DNA from: Candidatus Nitronereus thalassa
GTDB lineage: Bacteria; Nitrospirota; Nitrospiria; Nitrospirales; UBA8639
DNA length: 64,000 nt
Assembly: GCF_032191465.1 (NCBI RefSeq)
Contig: NZ_JAQOUE010000001.1
Span: 2,170,001 to 2,234,000, forward strand
Direction of reading: 5' to 3'
The notes beneath the pieces were generated by a model. The model saw nothing but the letters and a program-made list of their open reading frames with translations. It had not been told where the DNA came from and did no database searches. The position numbers and the translations under genes are program-made. Shown piece after piece: positions 28,095-37,770 of this stretch (the stretch's first letter is position 1; the number at the start of each line of letters is the position of its first letter).

Positions 28095-28811
28095 ATGAGT
28101 CAAATGATACCTACGCAACCCTCACGCGAAGAATTGCGTGAAATCGGCCAGCGGCTGGAAGGCCAAACACCACAGGATGCGCTCGCCTTTGCATTGGATC
28201 AATTTTTTCCCAGCATTGTGTTGGCCTGTAGTTTTGGTCCGGAAGATGTGGTCTTGTGGGACATGATGTATCGTATCAATCCCAAAGCCTCATTTTTTTA
28301 CCTCAACACGGATTTTCTCTTTAAAGAAACTCTCGATGTTCGAGACCGCATGGTTGCCAAATACCACCTGGCTCCGGAACAGGTCATCGAGATGAAACCC
28401 GACCTGACACCCGAACAACAAGCAGAGAAATTTGGGGATCTTTTATGGATTCGGCAACCGGATCAGTGCTGCCAACTGAGGAAAGTTGATCCCCTTACTA
28501 GGGTATTGAAAAATTATTCTGCGTGGGTAACTGGCATTCGCCGCGACCAAGCTCCAACCCGTGCCAACGCCAAACTCGTTGAATGGGATGCCAAATTTGA
28601 CCTCGTCAAATTCAATCCACTCGCGGCATGGACCCATCATGAGGTCTGGGCCTATATCAGAGCCAATGAGGTGCCCTACAACACGCTCCACGACCAACAA
28701 TACCCCAGCATTGGATGCACGCATTGCACCGGACCAGTCAAACCAGGCGAGGATCCACGGTCCGGGCGCTGGCAAAGCTCCGAGAAAACCGAATGCGGGC
28801 TCCACAAATAA
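28095..28811 (+). CDS. cysH: Adenylyl-sulfate (APS) reductase, Fe-S type
   Basis: CysH reduces activated sulfate to sulfite with thioredoxin. The PP-loop-like CSFGPEDVVLWDM, the VTGIRRDQAPTRA arginine loop and the C-terminal ECGLHK catalytic cysteine are present. The CC pair in QCCQLRKVDPL together with CTHC forms the [4Fe-4S] site that distinguishes plant/bacterial APS reductases from PAPS reductases. APS, made by the adjacent CysDN, is therefore the likely substrate. The ATG at 28095 is used; a GTG at 28080 is an equally possible start. Confidence 0.93.
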   Translation: MSQMIPTQPSREELREIGQRLEGQTPQDALAFALDQFFPSIVLACSFGPEDVVLWDMMYRINPKASFFYLNTDFLFKETLDVRDRMVAKYHLAPEQVIEMKPDLTPEQQAEKFGDLLWIRQPDQCCQLRKVDPLTRVLKNYSAWVTGIRRDQAPTRANAKLVEWDAKFDLVKFNPLAAWTHHEVWAYIRANEVPYNTLHDQQYPSIGCTHCTGPVKPGEDPRSGRWQSSEKTECGLHK

Positions 28812-28861
28812 CAAGTAACGAGACACAGACCACGAAACTATTTAGGAACTGACACCATACG

Positions 28862-29944
28862 ATGCAACACCTCATTACAAAAATAGGGAAGGGCCAACGA
28901 GGCGTCAGAGACCTGACCTGGGATGAAGGGAAAGAAGCCATTCAACTCATGATGGAAGGGCAAGCCACGGGACATCAGGTGGGAGCGTTTCTCATGGCCA
29001 TGCGAATCAAGTTGGAAGCTGTCACCGAGTTAGCCGCCTTTACGGCCGCGACTCGCTCTTACATCGCGCCTCTGAGTATGCCAGGCGAAATGAATGTGGT
29101 GGATGTTCCTGCCTATGGAGAAAAGCATAACACGATTCACATTTGCCTTGCGGCTGCTGTAATCGCAGCAGCCTCGGGAGCAAAAGTCTGCTTGCATAGC
29201 ATCGAACATCCAAGCGCAGCCTCAGATCTGTCACGCATCCTCGAGGAATTGAACATACCCAACAATTTACAAGGGCACGATTTGATTTCCACGCTCAAGG
29301 ATCTGGGATTCGCCTATCTCGACTTGGCACTCTACCATCCGCCACTCGTACACTTTCTGGAGTTGCGCGAAGAACTCGGGGCCCAGAATCTTTTCCATCA
29401 AGTCGCACGGCTGTTAAACCCCACGCGCGCGCAGTCACAAGTCATTGGGGTGGCCCACCCGCCGTATTTAGAAAAAATTCCCGAAGTCGTCACCATGCTT
29501 GGCGGGCACCGCCTGTTGGTATTCCAAGGGGTGGAAGGGTTTCCTGAACTTTCCATTTCAACCCCCGCATTGATGCGAGAGCTTCGAGACGATCGAATCG
29601 TGCCCGTGCATTTGAAACCGCAAGATGTGCGACTGCCCTTAGGATCGTTTCAGCACATGGCGACTCCACAACCATCATCCACAGCTTTGCTCCCTCGCCA
29701 GGAAGCTCAGATCATTACCAAAATTATCAATCAAGAAATTACGAGCCCTCTCAGGGATTGGGCCCTTTATAATGCTGCCTTGGTCATCTATGCCGCAGGA
29801 CTGGCGCCATCTATTGCTGCTGGAGTTTCTCTGGCCCAACACACGTTAGAATCGGGCGCCGCAGTCAAAAAGTTAAAAGCACTGTCCAGCGTTGCCACGT
29901 CCCCCGGCGCCACTGCTCGTATCAAAAAGGTCGTTCACGCATGA
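28862..29944 (+). CDS. TrpD2-like (anthranilate phosphoribosyltransferase-related) protein
   Basis: A 360-residue protein with the NP-II phosphoribosyltransferase fold: N-terminal helical domain (residues about 10-66, with [20 protein letters not shown]) and an alpha/beta domain. The pyrophosphate-binding loop that reads GTGGDGxNT in TrpD is here replaced by [10 protein letters not shown] (residues 82-91), so tryptophan synthesis is unlikely and it groups with the TrpD2/YbiB type. It overlaps cysD by four bases (ATGA). Being locked between cysH and cysD suggests a job linked to sulfate activation. Confidence 0.78.
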   Translation: MQHLITKIGKGQRGVRDLTWDEGKEAIQLMMEGQATGHQVGAFLMAMRIKLEAVTELAAFTAATRSYIAPLSMPGEMNVVDVPAYGEKHNTIHICLAAAVIAAASGAKVCLHSIEHPSAASDLSRILEELNIPNNLQGHDLISTLKDLGFAYLDLALYHPPLVHFLELREELGAQNLFHQVARLLNPTRAQSQVIGVAHPPYLEKIPEVVTMLGGHRLLVFQGVEGFPELSISTPALMRELRDDRIVPVHLKPQDVRLPLGSFQHMATPQPSSTALLPRQEAQIITKIINQEITSPLRDWALYNAALVIYAAGLAPSIAAGVSLAQHTLESGAAVKKLKALSSVATSPGATARIKKVVHA

Positions 29945-30738
29945 AACATATTCGCCAACTTGAAGACCAAAGTGTCTATATTCTTCGGGAAGCCTATAAG
30001 CATTTTGATAACTTGGGCATGTTGTGGTCCATGGGCAAAGACTCCACAGTCTTGCTATGGCTCGCGCGCAAAGCGTTTTTTGGCCACGTACCATTTCCGC
30101 TCCTCCACGTCGATACCAGCTACAAAATCCCAGCCATGATCGAATACCGCGACCGAATCGCACGGGAGTGGAGACTCAACCTGGTGGTAGGACAAAACAA
30201 ACAGGCCTTGGCTGAGGGAATGAACCACGAGCGTGGCCGAGTAGAATGCTGTACCGCCCTTAAAACCAATGGGCTCAAATTGCTATTGGAAGACAAAGGC
30301 TATACCGGGATTATTCTGGGCGTTCGTGCCGATGAGGAAAGCACCAGAGCCAAGGAACGATATTTTTCCCCACGCGACAAAAACAACGAATGGGATTTTC
30401 GCGATCAACCGCCTGAGTTATGGGATCAGTTCAAAACCTCGTTTCCCCCAGGCACGCACATTCGCATTCACCCATTGTTGGACTGGACCGAAATTAATAT
30501 TTGGGAATACATTAAACTCGAAAACATTCCCTTTATGGATTTATATCTCAATAAAGGCGACGGCCTGCGCTATCGGAGCTTAGGCTGCGCTCCCTGTACC
30601 AAACCAATTCAATCAAACGCATCGACGGTGGATGAAATCATTGAAGAACTTCGCGGCACCCATGTCGCCGAACGGGCTGGTCGCGCCCAAGACGAAGGTC
30701 GAGGAATGGAGTTACTGCGCAAAGATGGCTACATGTAA
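29941..30738 (+). CDS. cysD: Sulfate adenylyltransferase subunit 2
   Basis: CysD is the catalytic subunit that joins sulfate to AMP from ATP, giving APS, driven by the CysN GTPase. The PP-loop is [69 protein letters not shown] and [10 protein letters not shown] are CysD hallmarks. At 265 residues the length is normal for a shorter CysD. It overlaps both neighbours, 4 bases with the TrpD2-like gene and 14 bases with cysNC, so translation is coupled. Confidence 0.96.
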   Translation: MKHIRQLEDQSVYILREAYKHFDNLGMLWSMGKDSTVLLWLARKAFFGHVPFPLLHVDTSYKIPAMIEYRDRIAREWRLNLVVGQNKQALAEGMNHERGRVECCTALKTNGLKLLLEDKGYTGIILGVRADEESTRAKERYFSPRDKNNEWDFRDQPPELWDQFKTSFPPGTHIRIHPLLDWTEINIWEYIKLENIPFMDLYLNKGDGLRYRSLGCAPCTKPIQSNASTVDEIIEELRGTHVAERAGRAQDEGRGMELLRKDGYM

Positions 30739-32584
30739 TCCCGAAACACAAAGCGCCCCCGACATTCGGGACCGCATGAATATCGTCATCGTTGGCCACG
30801 TGGATCACGGCAAATCCACCTTGCTGGGTCGGTTATATGCGGACACCGGCACCCTGCCTGAAGGCAAGGTGGAAAAAATTCAAGCCATTTGCAAACAACA
30901 AGGCAAGGAATTCGAATACGCATTTTTGTTTGACGCCTTTCTTGAGGAACAACAACAAGGCATTACCATTGATACGGCACGAACGTTTTTTCAATGGGCT
31001 GGACGCCAGTACATCATCATTGACGCACCAGGCCATAAGGAATTTTTGAAAAATATGGTGTCCGGGGCCGCCCGCGCCGAAGCCGCCCTACTCCTGATTG
31101 ACGCCCTCGAAGGCGTAAGGGATCAATCCAAACGGCATGGGCTCTTGCTGTCGATGCTGGGAGTAAAACAAGTCACGGTCGTCGTGAATAAAATGGATTT
31201 GGTAGGGTATCGGCAGGATACTTTCGATTCCATTGAAAAGGAGTATCGAGATTTTCTTGGTCAGCTCAATGTAACTCCTCAGTTTGTCATTCCAGCCAGC
31301 GCAAAACTCGGCGATAACATCGCGACACCTAGTGCCCACATGTCCTGGTTCACCGGGCCCACGGTATTAGATTCCCTTGCAGAGTTCTCCTCGGAAACCG
31401 CAAAAACCGAAAAACCGTTACGCTTTCCACTCCAAGACGTCTACAAATTCGACGCCCGCCGAATCTTGGCAGGACGCATCACTTCAGGGCGGCTAAAAGT
31501 AGGAGATCGATTAATTTGTTCCCCTTCCAATAAGACCGCCGTAGTGCAATCCATCGAAGCCTTTAATATTGAACCACCGCCGGCCCAAGCCGTCGCTGGC
31601 CAATCCATCGGCATTACCCTGGACGAACAAATTTTCGTAGAACGCGGAGAAGTTGTCAGCCACGAAACTTCTCTACCTCTCGTGTCTACCACTTTCAGAG
31701 CCAACCTCTTTTGGCTGGGCCGCCGTCCATTGGAAATGAATAAGCAATATCTGGTTCGCCTGGGCACGCAAGAGGTGGAATGCCAAGTATCCTCCATTCA
31801 TCGAATCGTCGATGCGAACGACCTCTCACTCGCTGACCAGGAACAGAAAACTTCCGTCCAACGAAACGAAGTCGCTGATATATCAATCCGAGCCAAATCT
31901 CCCTTGGCATTTGATCTTTACACCCAATTTGAAACGACAGGTCGTTTTGTACTCATTGATAACTACGATGTCGCTGGAGGCGGCATTATCACCGAAATGG
32001 TACAAGATCGAGAAGGCACCCTTCGCGTTGAGGCCCAAAAACGGGATTTTGCCTGGGTACAAGGGGATGTGACATTAGCCGACCGCGCCAAGCATTACGG
32101 CCATCGTGCGGCCTTGGTGCTTCTTGTTGGTCCAAACGCCACAGGGAAAACCTTTTTGTCTAAAAAATTGGAGTCCCTACTCGTGGCCGAGGGACGGCAT
32201 GCCTATATGCTTGACCCAGAAAATCTACGCCGAGGACTCGACGCCGACCTCCATAAAGAAGAAGCCTTGGAATTTGTTCGCCGGTATGGCGAAGTCGCTC
32301 GTTTATTGGTTGATACGGGGTTGGTGGTCATTTCCACAACGAACTCGTTTCATCTTCCGGCAGATCAGGCCATTGAAGCCATTCGTACTCTCGTGCACCC
32401 CACACCAATCCTCACGGCTTACATGAGTAAAGACGCCCAAGAACCTTTAATCGAGGCCGATCTATCCTTTACCGGCCCTGAAGACTTTACGACTTCTGCC
32501 CATGAAATTCTTGAGGCGCTCAAACGAAAAGGGATTCTTGCCGAAGCCCTGGGAAACCAACCAGCCTTTCAATTCTCCATTTAG
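30725..32584 (+). CDS. cysN: Sulfate adenylyltransferase subunit 1 (GTPase) with a divergent APS-kinase-like C-terminus
   Basis: A 619-residue CysN/CysC-type fusion. Residues 18-230 are an EF-Tu-like GTPase ([26 protein letters not shown]), and 230-440 are beta-barrel domains. From about 457 comes a P-loop kinase-like domain with GPNATGKT at 469-476 and [14 protein letters not shown]. Compared with APS kinases the P-loop is altered (family GxxGSGKS), and the usual arginine-rich ISPxRxxR stretch reads [13 protein letters not shown]. The kinase may be inactive or use another substrate. The ATG at 30725 lies inside cysD; 30776 is an alternative. Confidence 0.9.
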   Translation: MATCNPETQSAPDIRDRMNIVIVGHVDHGKSTLLGRLYADTGTLPEGKVEKIQAICKQQGKEFEYAFLFDAFLEEQQQGITIDTARTFFQWAGRQYIIIDAPGHKEFLKNMVSGAARAEAALLLIDALEGVRDQSKRHGLLLSMLGVKQVTVVVNKMDLVGYRQDTFDSIEKEYRDFLGQLNVTPQFVIPASAKLGDNIATPSAHMSWFTGPTVLDSLAEFSSETAKTEKPLRFPLQDVYKFDARRILAGRITSGRLKVGDRLICSPSNKTAVVQSIEAFNIEPPPAQAVAGQSIGITLDEQIFVERGEVVSHETSLPLVSTTFRANLFWLGRRPLEMNKQYLVRLGTQEVECQVSSIHRIVDANDLSLADQEQKTSVQRNEVADISIRAKSPLAFDLYTQFETTGRFVLIDNYDVAGGGIITEMVQDREGTLRVEAQKRDFAWVQGDVTLADRAKHYGHRAALVLLVGPNATGKTFLSKKLESLLVAEGRHAYMLDPENLRRGLDADLHKEEALEFVRRYGEVARLLVDTGLVVISTTNSFHLPADQAIEAIRTLVHPTPILTAYMSKDAQEPLIEADLSFTGPEDFTTSAHEILEALKRKGILAEALGNQPAFQFSI

Positions 32585-32751
32585 TAAGGAATGGGGCGTT
32601 CCAATCTCCTTGTTTTAAAACTTCATATTATTGGGCCTGACAGAAGTTCGTCATTTTTTGCCTTTTTGCGTGATAGGCATCATTGAAAGCCGAAAGTCTC
32701 CCATTGTACACTTGGTGATATGTACGCTCCAGATTTGTGAGGTCCCAGACT

Positions 32752-33321
32752 GTGGATAAGGTTTTGGATTATGTCTTTGTCACGAATGTGATTCCTCAGA
32801 ACATTTGCAAGCAAGTGCTTAAAGAGATAACGGCAAAAGAATGGGTTCCCCATTCATGGCATAGCTATACATCCAATAATTATGCATCTGAAATTGAAAA
32901 AGAATTAGAGGTGCAAAACCCCACACAAATACTGCATGATACTTTGGCTCCTTTTATTTTCCAGTCCCTTCAACAGTACATGCTCAAATTCGTTCCACAG
33001 GAAAGTGAAAAAATTAAAGGTTTCATTCGAACCTTTACACCCATCCGATTCAATCGATATCGGGTCGGGACAATGATGAGAGAGCATTATGACCACATTC
33101 ACTCGATTTTTGATGGAAACCGTAAAGGGATCCCGATCTTATCGATCGTCGGATTTCTGAATGACGATTTTGAAGGCGGAGAGTTCTTATTCTCTCGAAA
33201 GGATGAAATTCCTGTGAAGGCCGGTGATATTTTGCTCTTCCCCTCTAATTTTATGTATCCGCATGAGGTAAAGGAGGTGACGCAAGGGGAGCGATACTCC
33301 TTCGTATCCTGGGCTTTTTAA
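32752..33321 (+). CDS. 2-oxoglutarate/Fe(II)-dependent oxygenase (prolyl-4-hydroxylase type)
   Basis: A protein of about 189 residues with the double-stranded beta-helix oxygenase motifs. The HxD iron pair is in REHYDHIHS, the distal histidine in PHEVKEVTQGERYSFVSW, and the arginine ten residues further on would bind 2-oxoglutarate. The surrounding strands (GFLNDDFEGGEFLF, AGDILLFPSNFMYPHEV) match the prolyl-4-hydroxylase group. The GTG at 32752 has GAGG nine bases upstream; a GTG at 32737 is possible. Substrate unknown. Confidence 0.82.
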   Translation: MDKVLDYVFVTNVIPQNICKQVLKEITAKEWVPHSWHSYTSNNYASEIEKELEVQNPTQILHDTLAPFIFQSLQQYMLKFVPQESEKIKGFIRTFTPIRFNRYRVGTMMREHYDHIHSIFDGNRKGIPILSIVGFLNDDFEGGEFLFSRKDEIPVKAGDILLFPSNFMYPHEVKEVTQGERYSFVSWAF

Positions 33322-33370
33322 ATAAATTGAGGGGCCCAACCTATAGATTTAGGGATGGTCACAACCTCCG

Positions 33371-33691
33371 CTAAGTAGCCGCGGTGAGTTTCAATCCCGC
33401 AATCCCAGCCACAATCAGGGCGATACACGACAGTCGAATCAACCCTCCGGGTTCTCCAAAATAAAAGATGCCGAAGAGTGCCGTTCCTGCGGCTCCAATT
33501 CCCGTCCAAACCGCATACGCCGTTCCCATTGGAATCGTTCGCAAGGCGAATGAAATACACACCATGCTGATGCCCATAGCCACCACTGTGCCGATGCTTG
33601 GCCACAAGCGGGTAAATCCATCCGTATATTTGAGACTCACGGCCCAAATAATTTCAAACACACCTGCCACGAGCAAATACATCCATGCCAT
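33371..33691 (-). CDS. gdx: Small multidrug resistance family transporter, guanidinium exporter (Gdx/SugE) type
   Basis: A 106-residue, four-helix SMR protein. The catalytic glutamate lies in helix 1 ([15 protein letters not shown]), followed by GFTRLWPS and [16 protein letters not shown], the pattern that separates Gdx/SugE from EmrE. Such proteins exchange protons for guanidinium and work as dual-topology dimers. The ATG at 33691 has AGGAG seven bases upstream. No guanidine riboswitch could be recognised in the 140 bases upstream. Confidence 0.85.
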   Translation of the reverse strand: MAWMYLLVAGVFEIIWAVSLKYTDGFTRLWPSIGTVVAMGISMVCISFALRTIPMGTAYAVWTGIGAAGTALFGIFYFGEPGGLIRLSCIALIVAGIAGLKLTAAT

Positions 33692-33830
33692 CCGTCCACT
33701 CCTCATCAAAATTCTAAGTAATGATTCTTTTATGCAATACCTGCTTGGGGTTAAGCCTGCTAACTGGCCAAACTGAAACCAGTGAGCTATAGTAATTAAG
33801 TAGTGAATGATTTGCCAATGAATTCATCAA

Positions 33831-34183
33831 GGGGGTGACTGGCTTCGACGGGGAACAGGAGGTCAACGGTGCGTGTCGAGCTCTCGGAGTCTCGTTAAAC
33901 CTTCGGGAAAACAATAATTGCCAACGAACCATTGGCTCTCGCAGCTTAATTGACTGCGACGTCTCTCCATTCTTTGTCTGTGGGCATGGAAGAGGCGACA
34001 CCTTAGCAGGCTGGTCCAATGCTGGTGCTCCAGCGGCTGCGGACGAGAAAACTCTGGGCTAGCGAACGTTCTAAGCCGGTCGGTGGGCGTGGACGGTCGC
34101 GAAATTTAAATCATCGACTACGCACGTAGGACCATTGCGCTGAATGTCTTCGGACGCGGGTTCAAATCCCGCCACCTCCACCA
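33831..34183 (+). ncRNA. ssrA: Transfer-messenger RNA (tmRNA)
   Basis: The 5' end GGGGGUGACUGGCUUCGACG and the 3' end GCCACCUCCACCA pair as a tRNA-like acceptor stem (seven pairs, one G-U), and GGGUUCAAAUCCC forms the T arm. The internal tag frame reads from GCC at 33920 to TAA at 33949 and encodes ANEPLALAA; the resume codon is inferred. SsrA with SmpB rescues stalled ribosomes. The gene remains intact although an island is inserted at its 3' end. Length is 353 bases including CCA. Confidence 0.95.
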
Positions 34184-34185
34184 AT
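34170..34185 (+). repeat. attL: 16-base direct repeat at the 3' end of tmRNA
   Basis: CGCCACCTCCACCAAT covers the tmRNA acceptor end and two further bases. The same 16 bases recur at 54330-54345. This is the expected result of a tyrosine recombinase crossing over at the 3' end of ssrA. Confidence 0.85.
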
Positions 34186-34224
34186 TCATTGTCCTAAGAC
34201 GTCCAATAACGGACAATGAACAGT

Positions 34225-34256
34225 AAAAAAGCCGCTCCTGTAGCGGCTTTTTTATT
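34225..34256 (+). terminator. Rho-independent terminator downstream of tmRNA, inside the island
   Basis: Stem GCCGCT (34231-34236) pairs with AGCGGC (34242-34247), flanked by six A and six T residues, so it could stop transcription in either direction. It lies about 40 bases after the tmRNA end and probably replaces the tmRNA's own terminator, now beyond attR. Confidence 0.8.
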
Positions 34257-34297
34257 TTCTGGCATCCAATGAAGTTTGAACAAGTTTATTGACATCT

Positions 34298-34356
34298 GGG
34301 GGCAACTGGGGGCAACATTGGGGGCAACAGCGCCTACCATGAAAGGAGTTGCCCCC
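34298..34356 (+). repeat. GGGGGCAAC repeats at the left end (candidate integrase arm sites)
   Basis: GGGGGCAAC occurs directly at 34298-34306, 34308-34316 and 34320-34328, and inverted at 34348-34356 over the integrase ribosome-binding site. The same nonamer occurs twice near the right end (54247-54255 and 54259-54267). Occurrence at both ends fits arm-type integrase binding sites. The inverted copy could let the integrase repress itself. Confidence 0.6.
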
Positions 34357-34357
34357 A

Positions 34358-35569
34358 ATGCCACTAACAGACACCGCAATTCGCAACACCAAGCCAGCCC
34401 CAAAACCCAAGAAATTATTTGATAGTGGTGGGTTGTATCTGGAAGTTGCCCCCAGCGGGGGCAAGTGGTGGCGGCTGAAATACCGATTTGGCGGCAAGGA
34501 AAAACGCCTTTCCCTTGGTGTGTATCCTGATGTGTCACTGAAGGAGGCACGCGAGCGTCGCGACGAGGCGCGAAAACTGCTGGCCAATGAAATCGACCCC
34601 AGTGAAAATCGCAAGGCGAAAAAGGCCACAACAGCGGAACGGGGAATAAATAGCTTCGAGGTCGTGGCGCGGGAATGGTTCGCCAAATACTCAGCCCACT
34701 GGTCTACCAATCATGCCAACCGGATCATCAGCCGTTTAGAGCGGGACATTTTCCCATGGATTGGGGGGAAACCCATTGCCGACCTCACACCGCCACAACT
34801 ACTTGAAACCATCCGCCGGATCGAAGAACGCGGAGCCTTGGAATCCGCACATCGTGCCATGAGCAACTGCGGGCAAGTTTACCGTTATGCTGTCGCCACC
34901 GGAAGAGCGGGGCGGGATATATCGAGCGATCTACGCGGTGCCCTTCCACCAGTGAATGGTAAACATTTTGCGTCCGTAACAGAACCCGAAAAAGTTCCGG
35001 AGCTACTCAGAACTTTAGATGGATACGAAGGTACGCTTACCGTGCGCTGTGCTTTACGCCTTGCCCCATTGGTCTTCGTGCGCCCAGGTGAGTTGCGACA
35101 TGCTCAATGGGCAGACATCGACTTGGATAAAGCGGAATGGTCCTACACGGTTACAAAGACCAAGACGCGACACATTGTCCCCCTATCGAAACAGGCAGTA
35201 GCTATATTATGGGAACTACACCCGCTAACTGGACATGGGCGTTATGTTTTCCCCGGTGCGCGAAGCTTCGCACGACCAATGAGCGATAACGCTGTTCTTT
35301 CCGCTATGCGAAGTTTGGGGATCAGCAAGGAAGAAATGAGCGGCCACGGATTTCGGGCAATGGCACGGACAATTCTGGATGAAGTGTTGGGGATACGACC
35401 CGATTATATTGAACATCAGTTGGCTCATGCGGTCCGTGACCCAAACGGACGGGCCTACAACCGTACAGCCCATCTCCCTGAGAGAAGGAAAATGATGCAA
35501 GGTTGGGCAGACTACCTCGATAAAATTAAAGCTGGGGCAGAAGTCATACAAATCAACCGAAGTGCCTGA
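34358..35569 (+). CDS. int: P4-type tyrosine-recombinase integrase (DUF4102)
   Basis: A 403-residue integrase. Residues 1-85 are the DUF4102 arm-binding domain (MPLTDTAIRNTKPAPKPKKL, FGGKEKRLSLGVYP), about 95-190 the SAM-like core-binding domain, and about 205-390 the catalytic domain. The catalytic set is visible: Arg in RPGELRHAQW, Lys in KTKTRHIVPLS, HxxR in GHGFRAMART, a late histidine in HQLAHAV and the tyrosine nucleophile in GRAYNR. The ATG at 34358 follows AAGGAG at nine bases. It sits next to attL, as usual for ssrA islands. Confidence 0.95.
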   Translation: MPLTDTAIRNTKPAPKPKKLFDSGGLYLEVAPSGGKWWRLKYRFGGKEKRLSLGVYPDVSLKEARERRDEARKLLANEIDPSENRKAKKATTAERGINSFEVVAREWFAKYSAHWSTNHANRIISRLERDIFPWIGGKPIADLTPPQLLETIRRIEERGALESAHRAMSNCGQVYRYAVATGRAGRDISSDLRGALPPVNGKHFASVTEPEKVPELLRTLDGYEGTLTVRCALRLAPLVFVRPGELRHAQWADIDLDKAEWSYTVTKTKTRHIVPLSKQAVAILWELHPLTGHGRYVFPGARSFARPMSDNAVLSAMRSLGISKEEMSGHGFRAMARTILDEVLGIRPDYIEHQLAHAVRDPNGRAYNRTAHLPERRKMMQGWADYLDKIKAGAEVIQINRSA

Positions 35570-35626
35570 TCTGAGCCCAAGCATTCATGACACACCCAAA
35601 TGAGAAAGTGGATTATTTGTCTTTTC

Positions 35627-36922
35627 TTATCCTTGGCTGAGCCGCTTCAGCCAATTTAATAACCAACCACTTTCCCAAACATCCCGCGCCAATTTTTTCA
35701 TGTCAGTATCCGTGTATGGGCGTCTGGTACCGTGTTCGGCACTATTACGATGCTTCCGTAAAAATTTAAGATGTTCAAGGTCATCAAAGGAAAGGATTTT
35801 ATCCTGACCTCCAATGCTATTCAGGGCATTCCGAATAAGAGAATCGACATCAGGTGCCCTGCTCCCTATTTCTAACATTCTAAATTTGATGAGTAAGGAT
35901 GCTGGAGAGGTCCCATTTTCATAGTTCAAAATATCATTTTTTAGAAGACCAATGGGCTCAAACAGCCTCATTAACAATTCGCTGTTTATGGCTTTAAAAA
36001 TGGTCCAAGGGATTACAAAAGGGTGTTTATTTGCAAGGGTGGATTTTATGAAGGCTGATGCAAGTATAATTTGTTTCTTTGTTTCATCATGTAATTCGTT
36101 CCAGGTTGCTCCATAGGTTTCCCGCAATTCAAATTCTGCCCCTTTTAAATCGATTTGTTCTCTTCTTTCTTTAAGTAGTTGCTTAAACTTTTTGTCTAAT
36201 TCCCTAATCTCTCTTTCTCTGGCGGCAATCGTGTCCCATTGGAGAAGGAAAAGTGTATCAATTGTCGTATGTTTTTCCTTTTCTTTTTTTACCAATTTTT
36301 CATACACATCTCGGACTTGAAGGTAGTCCTCCAACACCATACGGCAGGCCCGGTATTCCATTTCCAACAGCTGTGCGTAGAATTTAGCCCGTTCAAAATC
36401 TTTTAGACCATAAAAATATAAATGGAGAATTGTAAGGCCGTTGCCCGAAAGCACATCTTCATAGTCTGCTTCCCCTTCATATCCACGCACTGCCAGGACC
36501 AAAGCTTCAAAAACGGCGAGGGCACGGCGGATCATATTTTCTTCGCCGTCAAGAGCAGGGTCATTCCGATGGAGAAAATACCACCAAGCAATACTCTCCA
36601 ATATAGGATAATCGTCAAGAATAATGTGGGACTCTTCGGCTTCCTCTATAAAAAAATCTTCCCAGGCAGATCGTATTTGCTCATTGGAAATTGGTCTGGA
36701 AGTAAAATGAAGTGCCTTGATAAGCCAGGGGCTGTCTTCCAAAAAATCTGAAGTTCCGACTAATCCAAATCGGTTAATTATTCCCTCGATAACGTCTTCT
36801 TGACTAACGCCGGCAGGGTCTACTTCCAGCCGTCGCCTAAGATGGTCCAATGATTTCCGAATTTTGGATATCTCCTCCTCGTTTTCTCCTTCAATGATTT
36901 TTAATATATCATCCAAACTCAC
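35627..36922 (-). CDS. HEPN-motif protein of the defence island
   Basis: A 431-residue helical protein with no overall match that I recognise. Residues about 200-255 form a charged coiled coil (EKLVKKEKEKHTTIDTLF). Near the C-terminus, HRNSAEHG contains R392-x4-H397, the catalytic pattern of HEPN ribonucleases, within a helical context (LKFLRKHRN; TDTDMKKLARDVWES). HEPN proteins often act as toxins or abortive-infection nucleases. It is the last gene of the defence strand, about 130 bases after the metallopeptidase. Nuclease activity is inference. Confidence 0.6.
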   Translation of the reverse strand: MSLDDILKIIEGENEEEISKIRKSLDHLRRRLEVDPAGVSQEDVIEGIINRFGLVGTSDFLEDSPWLIKALHFTSRPISNEQIRSAWEDFFIEEAEESHIILDDYPILESIAWWYFLHRNDPALDGEENMIRRALAVFEALVLAVRGYEGEADYEDVLSGNGLTILHLYFYGLKDFERAKFYAQLLEMEYRACRMVLEDYLQVRDVYEKLVKKEKEKHTTIDTLFLLQWDTIAAREREIRELDKKFKQLLKERREQIDLKGAEFELRETYGATWNELHDETKKQIILASAFIKSTLANKHPFVIPWTIFKAINSELLMRLFEPIGLLKNDILNYENGTSPASLLIKFRMLEIGSRAPDVDSLIRNALNSIGGQDKILSFDDLEHLKFLRKHRNSAEHGTRRPYTDTDMKKLARDVWESGWLLNWLKRLSQG

Positions 36923-37053
36923 GGAACTTCCTCAGCTAGATTGGGATAGGTAAACACGAACAATACATTGGATATTCTGTGAATTGATCTTTTCTTGCCA
37001 TTTAGAGGCACTCCCGAAAAGTTACACTAATCTTCGGTCAGGCCCCTAGTTTG

Positions 37054-37770
37054 TCAGTACACCCAATGCTCATGCCGAACTGGCAGGCGATTGAGCTCAT
37101 CCCGATAGAATTGCCATTTCGGCATGAATTGGTCCATCAGTGCGACAAAGCGGGCATTGTGAGTGGGCTCTAGCAGGTGAACCAGTTCATGAACAACAAT
37201 ATATTCGAGGCATTCCGCTGGCTTTTTGGCTAATTCCGTATTACACCGAATGGTCCTTGCTTTATGGTTGCAGCTTCCCCACTTCGTCTTCATTCTTTGT
37301 GCAAAGACCCGCTCCACCTTCACACCGATAAGCGGTTCCCATTTTTCGATCAATGGCTGCACTGCTTGCTTAAGCTGGGCACGATACCAATCCTCTACCA
37401 AAGCCTGCCTCTTGTGCTCATCAGTACCCGGACGAACGTGCAAAAGCATCTGTTGGTGTTTCAATTCAACGGAGGATAATTGGGCATCCTCAAAGACTGT
37501 GAGGAGATAGCGCTTTCCCCAAACATAATGGCTTTCGCGGTTGAGATACTCACGTGGAGTTTCACGGGCCTGTTCGCACAGCTTTTGTTGCTGGTTTTTG
37601 ATCCAGTCGAGTTTGGTGATGGCAAACACACGGATGTTATCGATATCCATTCGGAGCGGCGCAGAAATCCGCACTTTTCCCGTTGGAGGGTGGACACTCA
37701 AATGAATGTTCTTGATGTCCTTCTTCACCACATCCACGTCAATGTCACCAAGCTTGATCTGCGTGACCAT
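37054..37770 (-). CDS. YgjP/SprT-like zinc metallopeptidase associated with type I restriction
   Basis: A 238-residue DUF45 (M48-like) protein. The zincin motif is HELVHLLEPTHNARF (HExxH plus downstream H), preceded by the family hallmark KWGSCN. The N-terminal beta-rich part has HLSVHPPTGKVRISAP. Such proteins are regularly encoded beside hsdR in type I systems, but their role there is not settled. The ATG at 37770 shares one base with the hsdR stop (TGATG), so translation is coupled. Confidence 0.9.
   Translation of the reverse strand: MVTQIKLGDIDVDVVKKDIKNIHLSVHPPTGKVRISAPLRMDIDNIRVFAITKLDWIKNQQQKLCEQARETPREYLNRESHYVWGKRYLLTVFEDAQLSSVELKHQQMLLHVRPGTDEHKRQALVEDWYRAQLKQAVQPLIEKWEPLIGVKVERVFAQRMKTKWGSCNHKARTIRCNTELAKKPAECLEYIVVHELVHLLEPTHNARFVALMDQFMPKWQFYRDELNRLPVRHEHWVY

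Noticed and set aside
33692..33830. Possible guanidine riboswitch upstream of the Gdx-type gene
   Set aside because: No paired ACGR-loop hairpins or ykkC core could be recognised.
34298..34356. GGGGGCAAC repeats as a possible CRISPR remnant
   Set aside because: The unit is nine bases with irregular 1-3 base gaps and one inverted copy; there are no spacers and no cas genes.
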